In this document: positions 1-9,242 of the stretch, piece after piece
Layout of the letters: each line of letters begins with the position of its first letter
Position numbering within the stretch: the first letter of the stretch is position 1
NCBI RefSeq assembly: GCF_031886125.1
Contig: NZ_CP119391.1
Span: forward strand, 2,480,001-2,544,000
DNA from: Halomonas piscis
Lineage (GTDB): Bacteria; Pseudomonadota; Gammaproteobacteria; Pseudomonadales; Halomonadaceae
DNA length: 64,000 nucleotides
Direction of reading: 5' to 3'
The notes under the pieces: model-generated
Told to the model about the DNA's origin: nothing
What the model saw: only the letters and a program-made list of their open reading frames with translations
Database searches by the model: none
Made by a program: the position numbers and the translations under genes

Positions 1-1432
<1,432 letters not shown>

Positions 1433-1479
1433 TCAGGCGAATCAAACGAAAGGCGGAAAAACAAAGCAAAGGCGCCATG

Positions 1480-1512
1480 ATAAAACAAAACACCCGCCTC
1501 GGGGGCGGGTGC
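1480..1512 (-). terminator. Rho-independent terminator after zipA
   Basis: A GC-rich hairpin (arms CACCCGCC and GGGCGGGTG, 1491-1511) is followed on the minus strand by TTTTGTTTTA. It lies 30 nt past the zipA stop and about 70 nt before the ligA start, so it should limit read-through from zipA into ligA. Confidence 0.8.
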
Positions 1513-1541
1513 GGTACAAAGGCGTCGGAACGCGCGGGCGT

Positions 1542-3173
1542 TTACTGCGCCTGAAGCTGGCGGTGCAGGCGGTGGCGACGCTCGAACTCGTGCACCTGCT
1601 GGCGGGCAAACTCGATGGTTTGCGCGGTCATCACGCTGTGGTTTTCGTCCTTGAGCTCGCCGCCCATGTGGCGCACCACGACCATGGCGGTTTCCACCAT
1701 GGCTTCAAAGGCGGTGGCGCTGTCCTCGGCGCCGGGCAGCGGCATCAAGAAGGTGATGCCCGGGCAGGTAAACGGCGCGCCCTCCTCCACCGGGAACGAC
1801 CCCGGCTTGATCACGTTGACCATGGAAAACTGCAGCTCGCTGTCCTCGCTTTCGGTCTCGAAGCGGTGGAAAACGCCCAGCCCCTGGCTGTAGCGCAGCC
1901 CGCAGGCCATCAGCAGCTCGAGCAGGCGGAGACCGTCAAAGCCCTCTGCGTCCCGAGACATCACGCTGATGACGATAAGCTCATCGGCATCGGTGAGGGT
2001 CTTGCGCGCGTGGCCGCCGGGGACGTCGTTGCGCAGGGCCTTTTCGAGGACCGGCTCCATGGCCGGCTGGCCCGCCGGGCGGAAGTCGTCTGCGGGCGGA
2101 TAGGCGGCGTCCGGGGCTTCGTCAGGGTCAGGCGCTGCCTCGGCAGAGGCACGACGGGACTTTTCTGCCTTCCGCTGGCGCTCTGCGGCCTCGCGGTCCT
2201 GCTCCTCGGCCCGGGCCTGCTCTGCGGCCAGACGGTCCTGTTCCGCCCTGGCGGCCAGCTGCGCCTCCTGTTGCTGCCGCTTTTCTTCCTGCTCCTGCTG
2301 TTTGCGCGCCTGCCGCTCGGCCTGCTCTTTTGCCTGGGCCTCGGCACGGCGCGCCTTTTCTTCCTGGCGGCGCTTTTTGGCTTCCTGCCTCGCCCGGCGG
2401 CGCTGAACAAGGCGCTTTTTCATCGAGCGGCCCATGCCCTCGATATCCACCAGCCGATATTCTTCTTCCTCTTCGTCGTCGTACTCGCCCACGGTCTCGC
2501 TGCGCAGCTGGCGACGCGACGCCGGACGATAGCTGACCTGATGGACCCGGGCGTCGTCGGCCTCGGCGCGCAGGGCAAAGTCGGCAGCGGCGGGGGTCTC
2601 CTCTTGCTCTTGCTCTGGCACTGACTCTTGCTCCGGCTCAGGGGCGGGCTGTGCCTTGACGGTATCGGTCGAGGCCCGGGTGGCACTCGAGAGCGGCTCT
2701 GCCGCGTCCGGCGCCGGGGCGCGCTGCGGACGGGGCGCTGCCTCTTGCTCGGGAACGGCGCCGAGCGTGGGCTCCTGCGGCGAGGAGCTCGAGGAGGCCG
2801 TGGATATTTCGGGGTGGGTCTTTTCCGGCCCGGCGGCGCGCGGTTCGCGGCGGGGCGCAGCAAACCCTGAACGATGCGACTCGGCAAACACTTTCGAAGG
2901 CCCCGAATACTCGGGCTCCCGGCGCTCAAGGGGCGGCTTTTCGGTCAGGTTGCTGTAATCCGCCGGTCTCACCACTCGGGCACCGCCGTTGGGCAGCTCC
3001 CAGTCGAGCTCGGCGTCGCGCGCAGCTGCATCAGAGTCCCGAGCATCGGCCTTGCCCTGGGCCTGATCCAGGCGCGGAACGCGACGCTGGCGCTGTAGCC
3101 GGCGCACGCCGTCAATGACGATGAGCGATACCAGCGCCAGCCCTAAAATGATTAGCCACTCTCTTAGTTCCAT
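1542..3173 (-). CDS. zipA: Cell division protein ZipA with a very long charged linker
   Basis: Bitopic inner-membrane protein that tethers and stabilises FtsZ at the division site. Residues 5-21 (LREWLIILGLALVSLIVID) form the N-terminal membrane anchor. The C-terminal FtsZ-binding domain runs from about residue 395 (ELIVISVMSRD) to the end. At 543 residues it is far longer than E. coli ZipA (about 330). The extra length is a P/E/Q-rich linker and a strongly charged Arg/Glu/Ala/Gln stretch at about 245-345 that resembles a TolA-like single helix. Upstream lies a strong LexA-box match (3268-3283); downstream is a terminator. Confidence 0.93.
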   Translation of the reverse strand: MELREWLIILGLALVSLIVIDGVRRLQRQRRVPRLDQAQGKADARDSDAAARDAELDWELPNGGARVVRPADYSNLTEKPPLERREPEYSGPSKVFAESHRSGFAAPRREPRAAGPEKTHPEISTASSSSSPQEPTLGAVPEQEAAPRPQRAPAPDAAEPLSSATRASTDTVKAQPAPEPEQESVPEQEQEETPAAADFALRAEADDARVHQVSYRPASRRQLRSETVGEYDDEEEEEYRLVDIEGMGRSMKKRLVQRRRARQEAKKRRQEEKARRAEAQAKEQAERQARKQQEQEEKRQQQEAQLAARAEQDRLAAEQARAEEQDREAAERQRKAEKSRRASAEAAPDPDEAPDAAYPPADDFRPAGQPAMEPVLEKALRNDVPGGHARKTLTDADELIVISVMSRDAEGFDGLRLLELLMACGLRYSQGLGVFHRFETESEDSELQFSMVNVIKPGSFPVEEGAPFTCPGITFLMPLPGAEDSATAFEAMVETAMVVVRHMGGELKDENHSVMTAQTIEFARQQVHEFERRHRLHRQLQAQ

Positions 3174-3502
3174 GTCGTACTTTCCATGGGTCGTTTGCCG
3201 GCTTGAGTCTGCCGGCTGCTTTTACCGATGGCCTTCACCGGTGGCAAAGCGTCGTTGTCATGTTATGCTGTATATAATTACAGCTTCTTGTTGGCTGCTG
3301 CTGTTTTGACAAGGTTGTTTACTTACCGTTTTGCTTGCCGCGATACGGCTGTCCGGGTTTCCGGTAACGCCATGATCCTGCCTGTACTTCTACCGCAAGC
3401 ATAGCCCGAGCGCCATGAGAAGCGCCAGTTTTTGCGAAATCTCACCTTTTAGTGCCGTTTTTTCCCGATTTTAGCATCACCGCTAACCGTATATTTACAT
3501 TA
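3174..3502. other. smc-zipA intergenic region
   Basis: 329 nt without a gene I can support, AT-rich compared with its surroundings. It contains the palindromic LexA-box candidate at 3268-3283. I see no convincing -35/-10 pair and only a weak hairpin (TTAGC/GCTAA) past the smc stop. ORFs called here are in unused frames. Confidence 0.6.
3268..3283. promoter_or_regulatory. Candidate LexA (SOS) box upstream of zipA
   Basis: CTGTATATAATTACAG matches the gammaproteobacterial LexA consensus CTGTATATATATACAG at 14 of 16 positions, with perfect CTGTA/TACAG arms. It lies about 95 nt upstream of the zipA start. No other gene begins nearby, so zipA is the only obvious target. The match is better than the box in front of recA in this same window. 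Confidence 0.6.
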
Positions 3503-6500
3503 TTACGCCGTTTCATCGGCGAGCGCCGCGGCTTCTTCCACGCCTACCGCGACGAGCCGTGAGACGCCGGGCTCCTGCATGGTCACGCCCATCAGGCGTT
3601 CGGAGGCCTCCATGGCGATCTTGTTATGGGTAATGTAGATGAACTGCACGCTTTCCGACATCTCTTTCACCAGCTTGGCATAGCGTCCCACGTTGGCGTC
3701 GTCAAGCGGCGCGTCCACTTCGTCGAGCATGCAAAACGGCGCCGGGTTGAGCTGAAAGATGGCAAACACCAGCGACAGCGCGGTCAGCGCCTTCTCTCCG
3801 CCGGACAGCAGATGAATGGTGGTGTTTTTCTTGCCCGGCGGGCGCGCCATGATGGCCACGCCGGTTTCCAGAAGGTCGTCGCCGGTGAGCGCAAGCCAGG
3901 CCGTGCCGCCGCCGAACACCCGCGGAAACAGCGCCTGCAGCCCGGCGTTTATCTCCTCAAAGGTCGCCTTGAAACGCGTCCGGGTTTCCTGGTCGATGCG
4001 CTGAATCGCCCGCTCCAGCGTCTCCAGCGCCTCGGTGAGCTCATCGTGCTGGGCTTCCAGGTAGTTGCGCCGCTCGGCCTGCTGGTCGTACTCCTCGATG
4101 GCGGCCAGGTTGATCGCCCCCAGCCGGCGTATTTTATCCGTGGTGGACTCTAGCGTGGCCTGCCAGCGCGACTCGTCGGCGTCCGCGGGCAGGGTCTCGC
4201 TCAGCGCTTCGGCGTCGAGTTCGAGCTCGGCCAGCTGCTCGTCCTGGGCGGTAGCCTTCAGCGCCAGCGCCTGAACGTCCATACGCCGCTGCTGCAGCTG
4301 TTCGCGGCTTTGTTCGAGAGTGCGTTCGTGGTTCTGGCGCGCCAGCTCGTCGGTGCGCAGCTGCTCGGCCAGCGCCTGGGCCTGATCCTTGGTATCGGCC
4401 AGCCGGCGCTCCTGCTGCTCGCGCTGGTGCAAAAGCTCCTCCAGCTCTTCGCCGGCCAGCTCGTCGGGCTCGAACAGCGCTTCAAGGCTTTCCTCGAGCT
4501 CGGCGATGCGCAGCGCCAGGCGTTCCTCGCCTTCGTCGCTGCGCGCGCGCTGGGCGTTCAGGCTGTCGCGCTCGACCGTGAGGCGCTCGCGCTCGATGGC
4601 CAGCTCCTGCTGGCGGGCCTTCAGCGGCGCCTGCTGCTGCTCGAGGCGCTGATAATGTTCGCGCTGACGCTGGCTTTCGGCTCGGGCCTCTTCACGCTGC
4701 TCGGCGGCCTGCTCCAGCCGCTCCATGGCCTCCCCCCAGCGTTCGCGCTGCTCCTCGAGCGCCAGGGTCAGCTCGGCGTCGTCTTCGTCCAGCCGGGCAA
4801 GCTCCTCATCCAGCTCGGCGGCACGGCTTTGCAGATGTTCGATGCGCTGGGCCTGGCTGCGCTCGGCCAGGGCCGCCTGCTGCCGAGTCGCGGCGTGCTC
4901 GCGCTCCTGGCGCGCGTGATCTTCCCCGGCCGCCTCAAGCGTCTTCAGCCGCTCGCTGGTGCCGTCCAGCTCCCCCTGGGCCTGCTCCAGCGCCGCCTGC
5001 TGTTCTTCCCGCTGGGCGGCCAGCTCGGCGTAGCGCCGGCGGGTCACCAGCAGCGCGTCGACGCCTTCGCCTTCGGCCTGCTGGCGGACGAATCCCGGCC
5101 CCTGCCAAACGCCGTCGGCGCTGAGGACGCTGTGACCGTGGTCAAGCGTCGACGCCAGCTTGCCGGCTTCGGCGGCGCTGTCCGCGCAGTAGATGCGGCC
5201 AAGCCAGTGGCCCAGCGCGCCGGCGCCGGTGACCTGCTCGGCCAGGGTGCCGGCAGGCGCCGGCGCCTCGGCGTGATCCAAAAGGCACCAGTCGGCGGCC
5301 AGCGCCTCGGGCAGCGCGGCCAGCGCCTCGCCGGCCACCATGCGCGCGCCCAGCCAGGGCGCCAAAAGCCAGGAAACCGCCGCCTCCCAGCCGGCCGCCA
5401 CATCGATGGCCTCGCCAAGCCTTGGCGCCTCGGCCAGCCCGCGCTCGGCCAGGGCAGCGTCAATGGCCGGGTCGTGGTCGGCGAGGGCGGCGTCGATCAG
5501 CGTTTGCAGCGAGGTTTGCTCGCCCTCGAGGCGGCTGAGCGCGGCCTGCGCCTCGTCCCGGCGGCGACTCTGCTCGTCCTGGGCCTGGCGCGCGCGGGCC
5601 AGAGCCTCGCGGTCGCGCTCGCGCTGCTCGGCCAGACGCTCCGCCTCACGCTCGGCGTCGTCGAAAGCGGCGCGGCGCTCGGCGTGGCGTTCTCTAAGCT
5701 CGGCCAGATCGTCCATGTCGCCGCGCTGGCCGCGGCGGCGTTCGCGCTCGGCGCGCAGGCGCTGGATGCGCTGCTCCTGATCGCGCAGCTGGTCCTGGCC
5801 GCGCTCGGCGTCGCGGCTGGCCTCGCGCCAGCTTTCGTCGGCGGCGCTTTGCGCCTCTTCCGCGGCTTCCAGCGCCGGAGCGGCATCGGCAAGCTCGGCG
5901 TCGAGAGTTTCCAGCTGCTCTTCCAGCGCCGCCATGTCCGGCAGCAGGCTGTCCAGGCGCTCGCCGATCGCCGTCAGCCGCTCGGCATCGCTTGCGCTTA
6001 CCCGGCGCTGCTCGTCGCGCTCGCGGCGGGCAGCGTCGATGTCGCTTTTCAGCTGGGCCTCGCGGCTTTTGCGGTGGCTTTGGTCCTGCTCGATGCGGGC
6101 AATGCGGGTGGTGGTGGCGTAAAACGCCTGCTGATGGCGGTCGAGCACCTCGCTCAGGGCGTCGTGCTGCTCGCGCGCCTGTTCCAGCCGGGTTTCGCAC
6201 TGGCGCACGCCGAAGACGTCCTTTTCCACCGCGGTTTCCAGCTCGCGCACGCGGCTTTCCTGATGGTGCTGCTCGGCGCGCAGGGCCCGGCCGCGCAGCA
6301 GCGCCAGCTCGCCTTTCAGGCGGTGCTCCTGCTGCTTGAGGGTCTGGTAGCGCTTGGCCGCTTCGGCCTGGCGCTTCAGGCGTTCGAGCTGCTTGTCCAG
6401 CTCTTCGCGGATATCGTCCAGGCGGTCGAGGTTTTCCTGGGTGCGGCGCATGCGGTTTTCGGTTTCTCGCCGGCGCTCCTTGTACTTGGAAATCCCCGCG

Positions 6501-7000
6501 GCTTCTTCCAGCGTGGCGCGCAGGTCGTCCGGACGCGCTTCGATCAGCTGGGAAATCATCCCCTGGCCGATGATGGCGTAGGAGCGCGGCCCCAGGCCGG
6601 TCCCCATGAACAGATCGGCGATATCCCGGCGGCGGCATTTCTGGCCGTTGAAGAAGTACGTCGACTGCCCGTCTCGGGTGACCTGGCGCTTGACCGCAAT
6701 TTCGGCGTACCGGGCGTACATGCCGCCCATGGCGCCGTCGCGGTTGTCGAACTTGAGCTCGATGGAGGCCTGGCCCACGGGCTTGCGCCCGGTGGAGCCG
6801 TTGAAGATGACGTCGGCCATGGATTCGCCGCGCAGGGTCTTGGCCGAGGATTCGCCCATCACCCAGCGCACGGCGTCGATGATGTTCGACTTGCCGCAGC
6901 CGTTGGGGCCGACAATGGCGGTCATGTTGCCGTCAAATGGCACGCTGACCGGGTCCACGAAGGACTTGAACCCGGCCAGACGGATGGCGGTTAAACGCAT
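3503..7000 (-). CDS. smc: Chromosome partition protein SMC
   Basis: ATPase that organises and segregates the chromosome as a coiled-coil dimer. Residues 31-38 (GPNGCGKS) are the Walker A motif. Long coiled coils rich in Glu, Arg, Gln and Ala flank a hinge near the middle (about residues 500-640). The C-terminal head has the signature LSGGEKALTALSL near 1065 and Walker B CMLDEVDAPLD. The 1165-residue length is normal for the family. The start at 7000 is 12 nt after the ccmI stop. Finding true SMC rather than MukB fits Halomonas or Pseudomonas-like gammaproteobacteria and not enterobacteria. Confidence 0.97.
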   Translation of the reverse strand: MRLTAIRLAGFKSFVDPVSVPFDGNMTAIVGPNGCGKSNIIDAVRWVMGESSAKTLRGESMADVIFNGSTGRKPVGQASIELKFDNRDGAMGGMYARYAEIAVKRQVTRDGQSTYFFNGQKCRRRDIADLFMGTGLGPRSYAIIGQGMISQLIEARPDDLRATLEEAAGISKYKERRRETENRMRRTQENLDRLDDIREELDKQLERLKRQAEAAKRYQTLKQQEHRLKGELALLRGRALRAEQHHQESRVRELETAVEKDVFGVRQCETRLEQAREQHDALSEVLDRHQQAFYATTTRIARIEQDQSHRKSREAQLKSDIDAARRERDEQRRVSASDAERLTAIGERLDSLLPDMAALEEQLETLDAELADAAPALEAAEEAQSAADESWREASRDAERGQDQLRDQEQRIQRLRAERERRRGQRGDMDDLAELRERHAERRAAFDDAEREAERLAEQRERDREALARARQAQDEQSRRRDEAQAALSRLEGEQTSLQTLIDAALADHDPAIDAALAERGLAEAPRLGEAIDVAAGWEAAVSWLLAPWLGARMVAGEALAALPEALAADWCLLDHAEAPAPAGTLAEQVTGAGALGHWLGRIYCADSAAEAGKLASTLDHGHSVLSADGVWQGPGFVRQQAEGEGVDALLVTRRRYAELAAQREEQQAALEQAQGELDGTSERLKTLEAAGEDHARQEREHAATRQQAALAERSQAQRIEHLQSRAAELDEELARLDEDDAELTLALEEQRERWGEAMERLEQAAEQREEARAESQRQREHYQRLEQQQAPLKARQQELAIERERLTVERDSLNAQRARSDEGEERLALRIAELEESLEALFEPDELAGEELEELLHQREQQERRLADTKDQAQALAEQLRTDELARQNHERTLEQSREQLQQRRMDVQALALKATAQDEQLAELELDAEALSETLPADADESRWQATLESTTDKIRRLGAINLAAIEEYDQQAERRNYLEAQHDELTEALETLERAIQRIDQETRTRFKATFEEINAGLQALFPRVFGGGTAWLALTGDDLLETGVAIMARPPGKKNTTIHLLSGGEKALTALSLVFAIFQLNPAPFCMLDEVDAPLDDANVGRYAKLVKEMSESVQFIYITHNKIAMEASERLMGVTMQEPGVSRLVAVGVEEAAALADETA

Positions 7001-7012
7001 GGGCGCACGGGC

Positions 7013-8251
7013 TTACTTGAAGACGCGGTTGACGGTGACGTCCACGGTGTCGCTGTCCTCGAGCGCTCCCACGGAAACGTTGTCAACGTCGCCGAACAGG
7101 TCACCCGGCTGCGGCGTGGCCTGACCCGAGGGCGACACGCGCACGACCAGGCGGACGCTGTCCTCGCCGGCGATGGAGGCCTGGGGCGACATGGCATCGT
7201 TTTCGCTCAGCGTGACGGTCTCGGGAAGCGCCGACACCGTGGTGCGCACCACGGCCAGCGGCGGCTTCTCGCCTTCCAGATCCCGGGCGGTGATGAAGAC
7301 CGTGGCGTTGTCCGGGGCCTGGTCGCGCAGTGAATCGTCCAGCGCAACTTTGACGCTCACGCCGTGGCCGGCACCGTCAGCGGCGTCGGGCTCGATACCC
7401 AGCCGCTGCTGGGCCACCTCGATGCCCTGCTTGAGCGACTCCACGGTGTCCGGGTTCTGCACGTTGGCCACCGCCCGGCGCCAGCGATCGATGGCCGCTT
7501 CGTAGTCGCCGTTTTCGAAGGCGTGGATACCCATGACGCCGAGCATGGTGGGCTCGCGGGGATCCTTCTGGCGGATCTCGTCGACCAGCGACTGCACCTC
7601 GTCGGTGAGCTCGCGGTCGGCCATGAAAAAGCGGATCTGCGCCAGCTGGGCCAGAAGCGGAGCCTCGCGCCCTTCCAGCTCGATCAGGTGCTCGAGCGCA
7701 TCGGCGGCTTTTTCCGGCTGATTGGTCTGACGGTAGAGCGGGAACAGCTCGCCCCAGACGTTGGGGTTGTTCGGCTGGCGCTCGGCCTGGGCTTCCATGC
7801 GCTCGAGATAGGTGGCAAGCGAGCCTTCGGGGTCGTTCTGCACTTCCTGCTGCACGGCGTACAGCGCCAGGTCGCCTTCGGCGCCCTGCTGCTGGTACCA
7901 GAGCACGCTTGCCAGCACCACGCCCACCATGACCAGCGGCACGGCGATACGCCCGGCGGTGGCCTTGCCCAGCGGGCGATGCGACAAACGCCGGGTATCG
8001 TCGAGCAGGCTGCGCTCCAGCTCCAGGCGGTCTTCTTCGTACTGCGCCTCGCCGATATCGCCGCGCTCCCGGGCAGCGTCCAAAGAGGCCATCCGGCGCT
8101 TGAAGATCGCCACGTTCTGTTCGGCGGCGGTGTCGTTGGCCTCGTCTTCGGCCAGGGTATCGTGCAGCCGGCGCGACTGGCGCAGCGGCAGCACCAGAAA
8201 CCAGAGCGCGAGGGCCAGCAGTACGGCAAACCCGATCCACAGCGGTGTCAT
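7013..8251 (-). CDS. ccmI: Cytochrome c maturation protein CcmI (CycH)
   Basis: Apocytochrome c chaperone of the System I maturation pathway; it presents the apoprotein C-terminus to the CcmFH haem lyase. There are two membrane segments (about residues 5-25 and 95-115) with a cytoplasmic loop between them that carries the heptad-like EDEANDTAAEQN segment. A periplasmic TPR region follows (for example LEHLIELEGREAPLLAQLAQ), then a C-terminal beta-rich domain. At 412 residues it is the full two-part form. It is the last gene of the ccm operon, and its start overlaps the ccmH stop (ATGA). Confidence 0.93.
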   Translation of the reverse strand: MTPLWIGFAVLLALALWFLVLPLRQSRRLHDTLAEDEANDTAAEQNVAIFKRRMASLDAARERGDIGEAQYEEDRLELERSLLDDTRRLSHRPLGKATAGRIAVPLVMVGVVLASVLWYQQQGAEGDLALYAVQQEVQNDPEGSLATYLERMEAQAERQPNNPNVWGELFPLYRQTNQPEKAADALEHLIELEGREAPLLAQLAQIRFFMADRELTDEVQSLVDEIRQKDPREPTMLGVMGIHAFENGDYEAAIDRWRRAVANVQNPDTVESLKQGIEVAQQRLGIEPDAADGAGHGVSVKVALDDSLRDQAPDNATVFITARDLEGEKPPLAVVRTTVSALPETVTLSENDAMSPQASIAGEDSVRLVVRVSPSGQATPQPGDLFGDVDNVSVGALEDSDTVDVTVNRVFK

Positions 8252-8724
8252 GGTGACCTCTTGCGGTTGATCAATGCATCAAGGCGGGCGCGCTCCTCGG
8301 CGCTCAGCGAGGCCGAGGAGGCGTTGCGCCGCGCGCGTACGATAAACACCACCAGCAGAGCGCCGGCCAGCAGCAGCGCCACGGGGATGCCCCACAGCAG
8401 GTAGGTGCGGTTCTCGAGCCTGGGGTTGTACAGGATGTACTCGCCGAAGCGGTCCACCATGTGGTTGATGATTTCGGTGTCCGACTGGCCGTCCTGCAGC
8501 AGCATGTACACGCGGTCGCGCATGTCGCCGGAGATGGGCGCGTCGGAATCGCCGATGGCCTGGTTTTCGCACAGCGGACAGCGCATGGACCCGGTGAGGT
8601 CGCGGTAGCGCTCTTTCATCACCGGATCGTCAAAGTCGCGTACTTCGATGCCGCCGGCAAGCGCAGCGGCGGCACAGCCCATGAGCACGGCGGCCAGCAG
8701 CAGCCGGCGGATCAGCGGCGCCAT
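8248..8724 (-). CDS. ccmH: Cytochrome c maturation protein CcmH
   Basis: Thiol oxidoreductase subunit of the haem lyase that keeps the apocytochrome CXXCH cysteines reduced. It has an N-terminal signal peptide, the redox motif RCPLC (C49, C52) in a three-helix periplasmic domain, and a C-terminal membrane helix (YLLWGIPVALLLAGALLVVFIV). At 158 residues it is the short CcmH, with the TPR part encoded separately as ccmI. It overlaps ccmG by 13 nt and ccmI by 4 nt, so translational coupling is likely. Confidence 0.94.
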   Translation of the reverse strand: MAPLIRRLLLAAVLMGCAAAALAGGIEVRDFDDPVMKERYRDLTGSMRCPLCENQAIGDSDAPISGDMRDRVYMLLQDGQSDTEIINHMVDRFGEYILYNPRLENRTYLLWGIPVALLLAGALLVVFIVRARRNASSASLSAEERARLDALINRKRSP

Positions 8725-9242
8725 TTTTCCACCTCCGGCACGATCACGTCGCGCACGTCTTCGGGGGCAATGTAGCCCGTATGGTGATAGCGAATAACCC
8801 CGTCGGCATCCACCAGGAAGGTTTCCGGGGCGCCGTAGACGCCAAGGTCAAAGCCCAGGTCGCCCTCGGGGTCGAAGATGTTGAGCTCGAAGGGGTCGCC
8901 GAACTCATTGAGGAACTGGCGGCCCTTCTTGCGGGTATCGCGGTAGTTGACCCCGATCATGCGGATGCCGCGATCCGCCAGGTCCAACAGCTGGGGCATC
9001 TCCTGCTTGCACGCCGGGCACCACTCGCCCCAGACGTTGACCAGGGTCACCTCGCCTTCGAGCAGGCTTTCATCCACGGTGCGGTCGGGGTCGTCAAGCG
9101 TCGAGGTGCTGAAGGCGGGAAAGTCCCGGGCAATCAGCGCCGAATCGCGGTACGACGGATCCATGCCCAGCCGATAGTAGAAAAACGCCGCCAGCCCCAG
9201 AAAGGCGATGAGCGGCAAAAACAGCAGCAGTCGACGCTTCAT
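8712..9242 (-). CDS. ccmG: Thiol:disulfide interchange protein CcmG (DsbE)
   Basis: Membrane-anchored periplasmic thioredoxin that delivers reductant to apocytochrome c via CcmH. It has an N-terminal anchor (residues 4-23) and a thioredoxin fold with active site WCPAC (C75, C78) preceded by VNVWGE, which matches the GVxGxW-C pattern of the family. The cis-proline region YGAPETF is also visible. It is 176 residues long. The start overlaps the ccmF stop by 4 nt. Confidence 0.95.
   Translation of the reverse strand: MKRRLLLFLPLIAFLGLAAFFYYRLGMDPSYRDSALIARDFPAFSTSTLDDPDRTVDESLLEGEVTLVNVWGEWCPACKQEMPQLLDLADRGIRMIGVNYRDTRKKGRQFLNEFGDPFELNIFDPEGDLGFDLGVYGAPETFLVDADGVIRYHHTGYIAPEDVRDVIVPEVEKWRR

Noticed and set aside
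4310..6994. 894-codon open frame on the plus strand opposite smc
   Set aside because: GC-rich codon bias leaves the antisense frame open; the composition is low-complexity Leu/Ala/Gln and matches no family, while smc on the other strand is complete.
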